Origin: Streptomyces sp. NRRL F-5727
GTDB taxonomy: Bacteria > Actinomycetota > Actinomycetes > Streptomycetales > Streptomycetaceae
Length of the DNA: 64,000 bases
Reading direction: 5' to 3'
Assembly: GCF_000719555.1 (NCBI RefSeq)
Contig: NZ_JOGX01000003.1
Span: 1 to 64,000, forward strand
Shown: positions 1 through 7,890 of the stretch, in pieces
Position numbering within the stretch: the stretch's first letter is position 1
Layout of the letters: each line of letters begins with the position of its first letter
Notes under the pieces: generated by a model
Told to the model about the DNA's origin: nothing
Databases searched by the model: none
The model's input: only the letters and a program-made list of their open reading frames with translations
Program-made: the position numbers and the translations under genes

Positions 1-126
1 GGGGCCGGGGGGCGGGGCCGTGGGCCGGGCCCGCTGACCCGGGGCCCGCGCCCCCGTACGACCGTCTCTGTTCTTCCATCACACCGCTCACCGTGCGTTC
101 TCCGCGCACGCCTAGGGGGACCCGCC

Positions 127-870
127 ATGTCCACACCGCCCGCCGCGCAGCCCGTGCTGCGCCTGCACAACCTGACCCGGGTCCACGGGTCCGGCGCCAC
201 CGAGGTGCACGCCCTGCGCGGCATCGACCTCGACGTGCACCCCGGCGAACTCGTCGCCGTCATGGGGCCGTCCGGCTCCGGCAAGTCCACGCTGCTCACC
301 ATCGCCGGCGGCCTCGACACCCCCAGCTCCGGCCAGGTGATCGTCGAGGGCACCGACATCACCACCGCCGGGCTCAAGGAGCTCGCCGCCCTGCGCCGCC
401 GCAGCATCGGCTACGTCTTCCAGGACTACAACCTCATCCCGGCGCTGACCGCCGCCGAGAACGTCTCCCTGCCGCGCGAGCTCGACGGGATGTCCGCCCG
501 CAAGGCGCGGGTCGAAGCCCTCGCCGCGCTGGAGGAGATGGGGCTCGGCCACCTCGCCGACCGGTTCCCCGACGAGATGTCCGGCGGGCAGCAGCAGCGC
601 GTCGCCATCGCCCGCGCCCTCGTCGGCGACCGCCGCCTCGTCCTCGCCGACGAGCCCACCGGCGCCCTCGACTCCGAGACCGGCGAGTCCGTCCTCGCCC
701 TGCTCCGCTCCCGCTGCGACGCGGGCGCCGCCGGCGTCCTCGTCACCCACGAACCGCGCTTCGCCGCCTGGGCCGACCGCGTCGTCTTCCTGCGCGACGG
801 CGCCATCGTCGACCAGACCGTGCGCAGCGACGCCGACTCCCTCCTGACGGGCCGGGTGGCGGAGGCGTGA
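127..870 (+). CDS. ABC transporter ATP-binding protein (MacB/LolD type)
   Basis: ATP-hydrolysing subunit that should power the permease encoded immediately downstream. The sequence shows Walker A GPSGSGKST at about residues 47-55, Q-loop FQDYN, signature MSGGQQQR, Walker B LVLADEPTG with the family's usual ALDSETG next to it, and H-loop VTHEP. Its 247 residues are typical for this family. The ATG lies a few bases after an AGGGGGA ribosome site. The stop overlaps the permease GTG as GTGA, so translation of the two is probably coupled. The substrate cannot be read from the sequence. Relatives export lipids, peptides or antibiotics. Confidence 0.95.
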   Translation: MSTPPAAQPVLRLHNLTRVHGSGATEVHALRGIDLDVHPGELVAVMGPSGSGKSTLLTIAGGLDTPSSGQVIVEGTDITTAGLKELAALRRRSIGYVFQDYNLIPALTAAENVSLPRELDGMSARKARVEALAALEEMGLGHLADRFPDEMSGGQQQRVAIARALVGDRRLVLADEPTGALDSETGESVLALLRSRCDAGAAGVLVTHEPRFAAWADRVVFLRDGAIVDQTVRSDADSLLTGRVAEA

Positions 871-3728
871 AGACCTGGCTCCACTCCTGGCGGGCGGCCG
901 TCCGCATCGCCCGCCGCGACGCCTGGCGCGCCAAGGGCCGCAGCTCGCTCGTCCTCGCGATGATCGCCCTGCCCATCCTGGGCGTCAGCGCCGCCGACCT
1001 CACCATCCGCAGCGCCGAACTCTCCGTCTCCGAACGGCTGGAGCGGTCCATCGGCACCGCCGACGCCGCCTTCCGCGACGCCGGCTTCGGCGGCGTCCCC
1101 CTCTTCCAGACCCCGCAGGGCGACAACTCCGTCCCGGAACAGGACGACGAGAACACGCCCTGGCCCAGCGGCACCACCGACCCGACCAAGGTCATCCCGG
1201 CCGGCTCCCGCTGGATCACCGACACCGTGGGCGGCGCCAAGCTGACCACCGTGCACGGCCTGCTCCAGACCGACGTCCGCGAGCTGAAGGCGGACGATCC
1301 GATCGCGAAGGGCATCACCACCCTCCTCGACGGCCGCTATCCGAAGAAGGCCGACGAGGTGATCGCCACCTCCGCCTTCCTGGAGCGCAGCGGCCTCTCG
1401 ATCGGCTCGACCGTTTCCGCTCGCAATTTCGACCGGCCGTACCGGATCGTGGGCTCCTACGAGCTGCCCGACACCCTGACGACCGCGCAGATCACCGCCC
1501 TGCCCGGCGCGTTCCTCGCCCCGTACGCGAAGGCCGCCGAGAAGGCCGGCGCGCCCGGCCCCGGCGCCGGCACCACCTACCTGGTGCAGCGCGCCGGTGG
1601 TTTCACGTGGAACACCGTGAAGGAGATCAACACCAAGGGCGTCCTCGTCGTCTCCCGGGCCGTCCTGCTCGACCCGCCCGCCGACTCCGAGGTCCCGTTC
1701 TACCAGCGGTCCGGCTGGGGCGACTACGGGTCCAGCGACGGCGCCGACGCCATGCTGCTCGCCTCCCTCGCCACCGTCGTCGGCCTGGCGATGCTGGAGA
1801 TCTGCCTGCTCGCCGGCCCCGCCTTCGCGGTCGGCGCCCGCCGCTCCCGCCGTCAGCTCGGCCTGGTCGGCGCCAACGGCGGCGCCCGCAGCCACATCCG
1901 CGCCATCGTGCTCAGCGGCGGCCTCGTCATCGGCGTCTCCGCCGCCGTCGTCGGCACGGTCCTCGCCCTGGTCCTCACCCTGGCCCTCCAGCCGCTCCTG
2001 GAGGACTACCTGGGGCAGCGGTTCGGCGCCTTCGACGTGCGGCCGCTGGAACTCCTCGGCATCGCCCTGCTCGCCGTCCTCACCGGCCTGCTCGCCGCCG
2101 TCGTCCCGGCGGTCACCGCCTCCCGGCAGACCGTGCTCGCCTCGCTCACCGGCCGCCGCGGCGTCCGCTCCACCAGCCGGGTGCTGCCCGTCCTCGGTCT
2201 GATCGCGCTGCTCCTCGGCGGGGCGATCGCCCTCTACGGCTCCGTCTTCAGCGACCAGTTCGTCATCGTCGCCGGCGGCTCCGCCATCGCCGAGCTGGGC
2301 GTGGTCGCCATGACCCCCGCCCTGGTCGGGCTCTTCGGGCGGACCGGGCGCTGGCTGCCGCTCTCGCCGCGGCTCGCGCTCCGCGACGCCGTCCGCAACC
2401 GGGGCCGTACGGCTCCCGCGGTCGCCGCCGTCCTCGCCGCCGTCGCCGGCACCGTCGCCGTCGTCACGTACTCGGCGAGCACCGACGCCCAGTACCGCGC
2501 CGAGTACACCCCGCGGCTGCCGCACGGCGCCGTCTCCTTCTTCCAGATGGAGGAGGGCGGCCGGGACGTCCGCGCCGTCGCCGACACCGTCCAGCGCCAC
2601 ATGTCCGTCGACACCCGCGCCGACGTCTCCCGCATCGCCGTCGGCAAGCCCGGCTGCTCCGCCTGGGGCGAGGGCCCCGGCTGCGGGCGCTACGAGGTGA
2701 TGGTGCCGCCCGCCCACGTCTGCCCGATGTGGGCGCCGACGACCGACGGCAGCGACCCCTCGCTGAAGTACACCCCCGAACAGCGGCGCACGATGATGCG
2801 CGACGACTGGCGCTGCAAGCAGGAGGAGGGCGGCGGCGTCTACGTCGACGGCGGTCTCCTCGTCGGCGACGCCCGCCTCCTGAAGGTGCTCGGCATCGAC
2901 GCCCCCGGCGCCGCCGAGGCCCTCGCGGCCGGAAAGGCCGTCACCTTCCAGCGGGCGCTGGTCGCCACGGACGGCACCATCGGCGTCAAGCAGATCACCG
3001 ACACGAAGGCCGCCGAGAAGGCGTCGATGGAGAACAAGCCCGCCCCGGGCAAGGTCGTCTCGGTCCCCGCCCACCTGGTGAAGTCCGGGACGAAGACCTA
3101 CGGCCTCCAGGTGCTGATGACGCCCGCGACCGCGAAGGCCGCCGGACTCGGCACCGCCCCGGTCGGCGCCTACTTCAGCACCGACCGGCTGCCCGACACC
3201 GAGCAGCGCCAGAAGCTCGACGCCGAACTGGCCGGGATCGGCGCCGGGATCGACCTCGTCATCGAGGAGGGGTACGTCTCCGACGACAGCATCTTCCTGC
3301 TCGCGCTGACCGTCTTCGCCGGCCTGGTCACCATCGGCGCCGCCGGCATCGCCACCGGTCTGGCCCAGGCCGACGCCGAGGCCGATCTGAAGACGCTCGC
3401 CGCCGTCGGCGCCCCGCCGCGCGTCCGCCGCACCCTCAGCGGCTTCCAGTGCGGGGTGGTCGCCGCGATGGGCGTCGTCCTCGGCTCCGTCGCCGGTCTG
3501 CTGCCCGCCGTGGGCTTGCGGCTCACCGAGGAGCGCGAGCAGATCCGCTACCACGAGCAGACCGTCGCGGAGGGCTGGGGCGGCGACCTCACCCCGCCGT
3601 ACGTGCCGATCGTGGTGCCCTGGGAGACCCTGGCGGCCCTGCTCGTCGCCGTCCCGCTCGGCGCCGCCCTGCTCGCCGCGCTGGTGACCCGTTCGAAGGG
3701 GGCCGTCGCCCGCCGCGCGGCGACCTGA
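867..3728 (+). CDS. FtsX-like ABC transporter permease
   Basis: Membrane partner of the preceding ATPase, 953 residues. One membrane segment lies near residues 25-45, followed by a large extracytoplasmic region. A cluster of segments follows at about 295-480, then a second large extracytoplasmic domain with several cysteines, and a final FtsX module near the C-terminus. This double-FtsX layout is common in Streptomyces MacB-like exporters. GTG 867 was chosen because it forms a GTGA overlap with the ATPase stop and begins a basic N-terminus (KTWLHSWRAAVRIARRD). The frame stays open upstream only as a shadow of the ATPase gene. A one-mismatch parS lies inside the gene at 1600-1613. A strong hairpin follows the stop. 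Confidence 0.92.
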   Translation: MKTWLHSWRAAVRIARRDAWRAKGRSSLVLAMIALPILGVSAADLTIRSAELSVSERLERSIGTADAAFRDAGFGGVPLFQTPQGDNSVPEQDDENTPWPSGTTDPTKVIPAGSRWITDTVGGAKLTTVHGLLQTDVRELKADDPIAKGITTLLDGRYPKKADEVIATSAFLERSGLSIGSTVSARNFDRPYRIVGSYELPDTLTTAQITALPGAFLAPYAKAAEKAGAPGPGAGTTYLVQRAGGFTWNTVKEINTKGVLVVSRAVLLDPPADSEVPFYQRSGWGDYGSSDGADAMLLASLATVVGLAMLEICLLAGPAFAVGARRSRRQLGLVGANGGARSHIRAIVLSGGLVIGVSAAVVGTVLALVLTLALQPLLEDYLGQRFGAFDVRPLELLGIALLAVLTGLLAAVVPAVTASRQTVLASLTGRRGVRSTSRVLPVLGLIALLLGGAIALYGSVFSDQFVIVAGGSAIAELGVVAMTPALVGLFGRTGRWLPLSPRLALRDAVRNRGRTAPAVAAVLAAVAGTVAVVTYSASTDAQYRAEYTPRLPHGAVSFFQMEEGGRDVRAVADTVQRHMSVDTRADVSRIAVGKPGCSAWGEGPGCGRYEVMVPPAHVCPMWAPTTDGSDPSLKYTPEQRRTMMRDDWRCKQEEGGGVYVDGGLLVGDARLLKVLGIDAPGAAEALAAGKAVTFQRALVATDGTIGVKQITDTKAAEKASMENKPAPGKVVSVPAHLVKSGTKTYGLQVLMTPATAKAAGLGTAPVGAYFSTDRLPDTEQRQKLDAELAGIGAGIDLVIEEGYVSDDSIFLLALTVFAGLVTIGAAGIATGLAQADAEADLKTLAAVGAPPRVRRTLSGFQCGVVAAMGVVLGSVAGLLPAVGLRLTEEREQIRYHEQTVAEGWGGDLTPPYVPIVVPWETLAALLVAVPLGAALLAALVTRSKGAVARRAAT
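1600..1613. promoter_or_regulatory. near-consensus parS (ParB-binding) site
   Basis: GTTTCACGTGGAAC differs by one base from the 14-bp palindrome GTTTCACGTGAAAC found perfectly at 6541. It lies inside the permease coding sequence. Origin-proximal parS sites in Streptomyces are often degenerate and intragenic, so ParB binding is plausible. This is a sequence match only. Confidence 0.6.
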
Positions 3729-3748
3729 CACCTTTCCGTGCCGTGACC

Positions 3749-3789
3749 GTGCCCGGGGAGGAGGGTGGATCACCCTCCTCCCCGGGCAC
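3749..3789. terminator. strong hairpin terminator after the ABC pair
   Basis: Perfect 19-bp inverted repeat (arms 3749-3767 and 3771-3789) around a 3-nt loop, 20 bp after the permease stop. There is no U-tract, as is usual for Streptomyces terminators. It separates the exporter from bpa. Confidence 0.8.
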
Positions 3790-3826
3790 ACCTGGTGGTG
3801 AAGCATGTGTGCGAGAGAATGGCGGC

Positions 3827-4381
3827 ATGGAGATGCCGAGGAATGACAGGTCGCCGGAGAGCCCGCAGGTCCTCATCGTGGGACAGGACGGAATGGCTCT
3901 CGGCGGCGCCCAGGGCGACGACGAACCCCGCGAGGTCCCGGTGACGGAAATGGTCGAGCAGCCTGCGAAGGTCATGCGGATCGGCAGCATGATCAAGCAG
4001 CTTCTGGAGGAAGTTCGGGCGGCACCTCTCGACGAGGCCAGCCGGGTCCGGCTGAAGGAGATCCACGCCAGCTCGGTGAAGGAGCTGGAGGACGGCCTCG
4101 CGCCGGAGCTGGTGGAGGAACTGGAGCGCCTCTCGCTGCCGTTCACCGACGAGGCTATCCCCTCCGAGGCGGAACTGCGGATCGCGCAGGCCCAGTTGGT
4201 GGGGTGGCTGGAGGGACTCTTCCACGGCATCCAGACCGCGCTGTTCGCCCAGCAGATGGCGGCCCGCGCCCAGTTGGAGCAGATGCGCCGGGCCCTGCCG
4301 CCCGGTGTCTCGCACGACGATGACGACGAGGGCGGTGGCCGCGGCCACGGCCGCGCGGTCGGCTCGGGGCCGTACCTGTAG
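3827..4381 (+). CDS. bpa: bacterial proteasome activator Bpa
   Basis: Ring-forming, ATP-independent activator of the actinobacterial 20S proteasome (family DUF2587; the Mycobacterium tuberculosis homologue is also called PafE). The 184-residue protein has a flexible acidic N-terminus and then a helical core (VMRIGSMIKQLLEEVRAAPLD near residue 45, ending around ALFAQQMAARAQLEQMRR). A disordered Asp/Gly tail ends in GPYL. Known family members end in G-Q-Y-L, the HbYX-like motif that docks into the proteasome alpha-ring, so Pro replaces Gln here. ATG 3827 was preferred; ATG 3833 (MPRND) is an alternative. The proteasome genes themselves are not in this window. Confidence 0.9.
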   Translation: MEMPRNDRSPESPQVLIVGQDGMALGGAQGDDEPREVPVTEMVEQPAKVMRIGSMIKQLLEEVRAAPLDEASRVRLKEIHASSVKELEDGLAPELVEELERLSLPFTDEAIPSEAELRIAQAQLVGWLEGLFHGIQTALFAQQMAARAQLEQMRRALPPGVSHDDDDEGGGRGHGRAVGSGPYL

Positions 4382-4397
4382 GGCGGTCGTACGAGGG

Positions 4398-4430
4398 AAG
4401 GGCCCGGCGCTTCGGACGCGCCGGGCCCTT
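4398..4430. terminator. bidirectional terminator between bpa and the quinone oxidoreductase
   Basis: Perfect 13-bp GC-rich stem (4398-4410 with 4418-4430) and a 7-nt loop containing TTCGG. It is followed by TTTCG on the plus strand and preceded by GAAG on the other side. It lies between two convergent genes. Confidence 0.82.
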
Positions 4431-4448
4431 TCGCGTTCCGTGCGGCGG

Positions 4449-5429
4449 CTACGGCGCGAGCAGCAGCACCTTGCCGACGTGCGCGCCGGACTCCAGGACG
4501 CGGTGGGCCTCGGCGGCCTCCTGCATCGGCAGCGTCCGGTCGACGACCGGGCGGACCGTGCCGCCCTCGACCAGCGGCCAGACGTGCTCGCGGACGGCCG
4601 CGACGATCGCCGCCTTCTCCTGGAGCGGTCGGGCGCGCAGGGTCGTCGCCATCACGGCGGCCCGCTTGGCGAGCAGCGCCCCGAGGTTCAGCTCGCCCTT
4701 GACGCCGCCCTGGAGGCCGATGATCACGAGGCGGCCGTTGAACGCGAGGGCCCGCACGTTCCGGTCCAGGTACTTGGCGCCCATGATGTCGAGGATGACG
4801 TCCGCGCCCGCGCCGTCCGTGGCCGTGCGGAGCTCCTCGACGAAGTCCTGGGTGCGGTAGTCGATCAGGACGTCCGCGCCGAGTTCGGCGCAGCGGGCCA
4901 GCTTCTCCGGGCTGCCGGCGGTGACCGCGACCTTCGCGCCGACCGCCTTGGCCAGCTGGATCGCCATCGTGCCGATGCCGCTGGCCCCGCCGTGCACGAG
5001 CAGCGTCTCGCCGGGCCGCAGGTGGGCGATCATGAAGATGTTGGACCAGACCGTGCAGGCCACCTCGGGGAGCGCGGCGGCCGTGGCCAGGTCGACGCCC
5101 TTCGGGACCGGCAGCAGCTGGCCGGCCGGGACGGCCACCCGCTGGGCGTAGCCGCCGCCGACGAGCAGCGCGCAGACCTCGTCGCCGACCGACCAGCCGG
5201 AGACGCCGGGGCCGAGGGCGGTGATCCGCCCGGAGCACTCCAGGCCGGGGTGGGGCGAGGTGCCGGGCGGCGGGTCGTAGAAGCCCTGCCGCTGGAGGAC
5301 GTCGGCGCGGTTGACGGCGCTGGCCACCACCTCGACGAGGACCTCGCCCTCGCCGGGCACGGGATCGGGCACCTCGGCCCAGACGAGGGCCTCGGGACCA
5401 CCGGGTTCCGGAATCGTGATCGCATGCAT
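4449..5429 (-). CDS. NAD(P)H:quinone oxidoreductase, zinc-less MDR family
   Basis: Medium-chain dehydrogenase/reductase of the quinone oxidoreductase (PIG3-like) group, which reduces quinones or activated alkenes with NADPH. The 326 residues carry the N-terminal GroES-like fold (NRADVLQRQGFYDPPPG, then PGLECSGRI), a nucleotide-binding motif GGASGIGTMAIQLAK near residue 150, and the family tail SGAHVGKVLL. The cysteine/histidine set of zinc alcohol dehydrogenases is missing. ATG 5429 gives the expected MHAITIPEPGGPEAL start. It lies 35 bp downstream of the K+ channel gene on the same strand and may be the last gene of that operon. Confidence 0.9.
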   Translation of the reverse strand: MHAITIPEPGGPEALVWAEVPDPVPGEGEVLVEVVASAVNRADVLQRQGFYDPPPGTSPHPGLECSGRITALGPGVSGWSVGDEVCALLVGGGYAQRVAVPAGQLLPVPKGVDLATAAALPEVACTVWSNIFMIAHLRPGETLLVHGGASGIGTMAIQLAKAVGAKVAVTAGSPEKLARCAELGADVLIDYRTQDFVEELRTATDGAGADVILDIMGAKYLDRNVRALAFNGRLVIIGLQGGVKGELNLGALLAKRAAVMATTLRARPLQEKAAIVAAVREHVWPLVEGGTVRPVVDRTLPMQEAAEAHRVLESGAHVGKVLLLAP

Positions 5430-5464
5430 GGCGGCGAGGCTACTCCGGGGCCGGCGGGGAGTGC

Positions 5465-6547
5465 TCAGTCCTCCGGGGGTGTGGTAAGCGGGGTGACCGG
5501 GGCGGCCCGCACGATGGTGATGACCCGGTCGGTGAGCTGGAGCGGGCTGGCCTGCGGGTCGTCGTAGCCGAGCAGCCGGTGGCCGCGCAGCACGCTCACC
5601 ACCAGGTCGTCGGTCTCGCGGACGCTCCGGCCGGCCTCGGCCTTGGTCACCGGGCGCTCGACGAGGTCGAGGCCGGAGCCCTGCTGGATGAGGTCCTCCA
5701 TGACCGTGCCCGCGCTGGGGCTGAGCACGGAGAGGCCGAGCAGGCGGCCGGCGGCGGAGGCGCTGGTGATGACCGCGTCGGCGCCGGACTGGCGGAGCAG
5801 CGGCGCGTTCTCCTCCTCCCGGACGGCGGCGACGATCTTCGCGCCCCGGTTGAGCTGGCGGGCGGTCAGGGTGACCAGGACGGCGGTGTCGTCGCGCTGG
5901 GTGGCGATGACGACCTGGCGGGCCTTCTGCACCTCTGCCCGGAGCAGCACGTCGCTGCGGGTGCCGTCGCCGACGACGCCGACGAAGCCGTCGAGGTTGG
6001 CCGCCTCGATGACCTTGCCGGAGGGGTCGACGATGACGATCTGGTCCTTGCGGAGACCGGTGGCGCAGAGGGTCTGGATCGCGGATCGTCCCTTGGTGCC
6101 GAAGCCGACGATCACGGTGTGGTCGCGCAAGTGGGACCTCCACTTCTTGAGGCGGAACTCCTCGCGGGTCCGTTCCGTGAGGACCTCGAGGGTGGTGCCG
6201 ACCAGGATGATCAGGAAGAGCACGCGCAGCGGCGTGATCACCAGGATGTTGACGAGCCGAGCGGAGTCGCTGAACGGGACGATGTCGCCGTATCCGGTGG
6301 TGGAGAGGGTGACGGTCGCGTAGTAGGCGGCGTCGAGGAAGTCGACCGTCCCGTTGGCGTTGTCGTGGTAGCCGTCCCGGTCGGCGTAGACGATGAGGAC
6401 GGTCAGGAAGAGGACCCCGAGGGCCATCAGGAGGCGCCGGCCGACCTGGCGGAGCGGGTCCACGCTCCGGCTGGGCAGATGGATCCGCGCGCCGGTGACC
6501 TTTTCGTCGGCATGGCGGGCCATGACGTCACGGCTGGGAAGTTTCAC
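5465..6547 (-). CDS. potassium channel with TrkA-N (RCK) domain
   Basis: Two-segment K+ channel with a cytoplasmic regulator of conductance. The sequence shows a first membrane helix (LLMALGVLFLTVLIVYA), a pore with selectivity filter TLSTTGYGDIVPF, a second helix (LFLIILVGTTLEVL), a Rossmann-type RCK domain with VIVGFGTKG near residue 135, and a TrkA-C-like end. GTG 6547 was chosen because it forms a GTGA overlap with the moeA stop and has AAGGAG 10 nt upstream. The ATG at 6556 has only 1 nt between that site and the start. Both candidate starts lie within or next to the parS palindrome at 6541-6554. The protein is about 360 residues. Confidence 0.9.
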   Translation of the reverse strand: MKLPSRDVMARHADEKVTGARIHLPSRSVDPLRQVGRRLLMALGVLFLTVLIVYADRDGYHDNANGTVDFLDAAYYATVTLSTTGYGDIVPFSDSARLVNILVITPLRVLFLIILVGTTLEVLTERTREEFRLKKWRSHLRDHTVIVGFGTKGRSAIQTLCATGLRKDQIVIVDPSGKVIEAANLDGFVGVVGDGTRSDVLLRAEVQKARQVVIATQRDDTAVLVTLTARQLNRGAKIVAAVREEENAPLLRQSGADAVITSASAAGRLLGLSVLSPSAGTVMEDLIQQGSGLDLVERPVTKAEAGRSVRETDDLVVSVLRGHRLLGYDDPQASPLQLTDRVITIVRAAPVTPLTTPPED

Positions 6548-6554
6548 GTGAAAC
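6541..6554. promoter_or_regulatory. perfect parS chromosome-partitioning site
   Basis: GTTTCACGTGAAAC is an exact 14-bp palindrome and matches the consensus ParB box of Streptomyces and Bacillus. The moeA stop (6544-6546) and the GTG start of the channel gene (6545-6547) lie inside it. parS sites cluster near oriC, consistent with gyrA about 55 kb away in this window. Confidence 0.92.
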
Positions 6555-7890
6555 ATGCTCCTTGGGCGGACGGCGTCTCGGTCGGCCGGGGCAGGGCGAG
6601 CAGTTCGAGCCGCCGGCCGGGCTCGGCGCCGCCGGGCGGGACGACGGCCATGGCGTCGGCGGCGGCGATGCCGCGCAGCATGGCGGGCCCGTTGTAGTGC
6701 AGGGGCACGGCGGTTCCGTCCCGGTGGACGACGGGGACGAGACGGGTGTCGTACGGATGGCCCTGGACGGCGTCGTGGACGGGCGCGCGGGGGGCCTCGG
6801 CGGCTGCGGCCGGCTCTTCGGTGAGGGCCGCGAGAAGAGGCGCGGCGAGCGTGAGGAGGCCGGAGACGGCGGCGAGGGGGTTGCCCGGCAGGCCGACGAG
6901 GTGGCGTCCGGGGTCGAGCCGGGCGAGCAGCATGGGGTGGCCGGGGCGGACCTTCACGCCGTCGACGAGGAGGGTGGCGCCGGCCTTGTCGAGGACCCGG
7001 TGGACGTGGTCCACGGGCCCGGCGGCGGTGCCGCCGGTGGTGACGACGAGTTCGGCGGCGGAGCCCGTGACGGCGTCGTACAGGGCCTCCGCGTCGTCGC
7101 CGATCCGGCGCGTCGCCAGGACCTCGGCGCCGAGCGCCGTCAGCCAGGGGCCGAGCATCGGGCCGAGCGCGTCCCGGATGAGGCCGTCGCGGGGGAGTCC
7201 GGAGGTGAGCAGCTCGTCGCCGAGGACGAGGATCTCCACCCGGGGGCGGGGCAGCACGGCGGGCTCGTCGTAGCCGGCGGCGGCCGCGAGGCCGAGCACG
7301 GCCGGGCCGACGACGGTGCCGGCGGGCAGCAGCTCGTCGCCGGCGCGGCACTCCTGGCCCCGGGGGCGGATGTCCTGCCCGGTCACGACCGCACGGAGGG
7401 GGTGCAGCAGAACCGTTCCGGCCGGGGAGTCCGCCGGGGGGCCCACCGGAGAGCCGGCTGGGGAGTCCGCCGGGGGGTCCACCGGAGAGTCGGCTGGGGA
7501 GTCCGCCGGGGAGCCCGCCGGAGCCTCCGTGCGCGCGTGCTCGCTGCGGACGACGGCGGTGGCGCCGGCGGGGACGCGGGCGCCGGTGGCGATCCGCACC
7601 GCCTCGCCGGGGGCGAGGGCGGCGGCCCCGGCGTGCCCGGCGAGGACCGACTCCTCGCGCACGGTCCAGGGGCCCGGTCCCGCGACCGCCCAGCCGTCCA
7701 TGGCGGAGCTGTCGAAGGAGGGCAGGTCGGTGAGGGCCCGCAGCGGTTCTGCGAGGGTCCGGCCGAGGGCCTGCCCGAGCGGTACGCGGACGGGCGGGCG
7801 GCCCGCGGCCGCCCGGGCCTCGGCTCCGGCGCGGGCGGCGCGGGCGCGGGCCTCGGGCCAGGGGGTGGCGCGGTGGTGCCCGTGGGTCAT
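6544..7890 (-). CDS. moeA: molybdopterin molybdenumtransferase MoeA
   Basis: Inserts molybdate into adenylated molybdopterin to form molybdenum cofactor. The 448 residues contain the MoeA N-terminal signature (LPSFDSSAMDGWAV near residue 55), the MogA-like domain with VVTTGGTAAGPVDHV, and the C-terminal GLPGNPLAAVSG segment. An in-frame low-complexity insertion rich in Ala-Asp-Ser-Pro is encoded by 36-bp tandem repeats at 7424-7521. The start ATG 7890 overlaps the stop of the upstream MobA-like gene as ATGA. The stop overlaps the channel start as GTGA inside parS. Context and motifs agree on cofactor synthesis. Confidence 0.95.
   Translation of the reverse strand: MTHGHHRATPWPEARARAARAGAEARAAAGRPPVRVPLGQALGRTLAEPLRALTDLPSFDSSAMDGWAVAGPGPWTVREESVLAGHAGAAALAPGEAVRIATGARVPAGATAVVRSEHARTEAPAGSPADSPADSPVDPPADSPAGSPVGPPADSPAGTVLLHPLRAVVTGQDIRPRGQECRAGDELLPAGTVVGPAVLGLAAAAGYDEPAVLPRPRVEILVLGDELLTSGLPRDGLIRDALGPMLGPWLTALGAEVLATRRIGDDAEALYDAVTGSAAELVVTTGGTAAGPVDHVHRVLDKAGATLLVDGVKVRPGHPMLLARLDPGRHLVGLPGNPLAAVSGLLTLAAPLLAALTEEPAAAAEAPRAPVHDAVQGHPYDTRLVPVVHRDGTAVPLHYNGPAMLRGIAAADAMAVVPPGGAEPGRRLELLALPRPTETPSAQGACFT
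7424..7521. repeat. 36-bp in-frame tandem repeat inside moeA
   Basis: Two full 36-bp copies (7424-7459, 7460-7495) and a partial third (7496-7521), nearly identical. They add 12-residue Pro/Ser/Asp/Gly-rich units to MoeA, between the N-terminal region (after the ATGARVPAGATAVVRSEHA segment) and the conserved domain that resumes at GTVLLHPL. Confidence 0.9.

Noticed and set aside
1..126. Search for a gene end at the left edge
   Set aside because: No supported coding sequence; the stretch looks like the promoter and leader of the ABC operon.
426..3806. Very long open frames on the strand opposite the ABC genes (and similar ones at 1607-4381, 10328-12817, 21902-23764, 62621-63913)
   Set aside because: They are Gly/Arg/Asp-rich, follow the third-position GC pattern of the real genes and lack domains; they are shadows typical of high-GC DNA.
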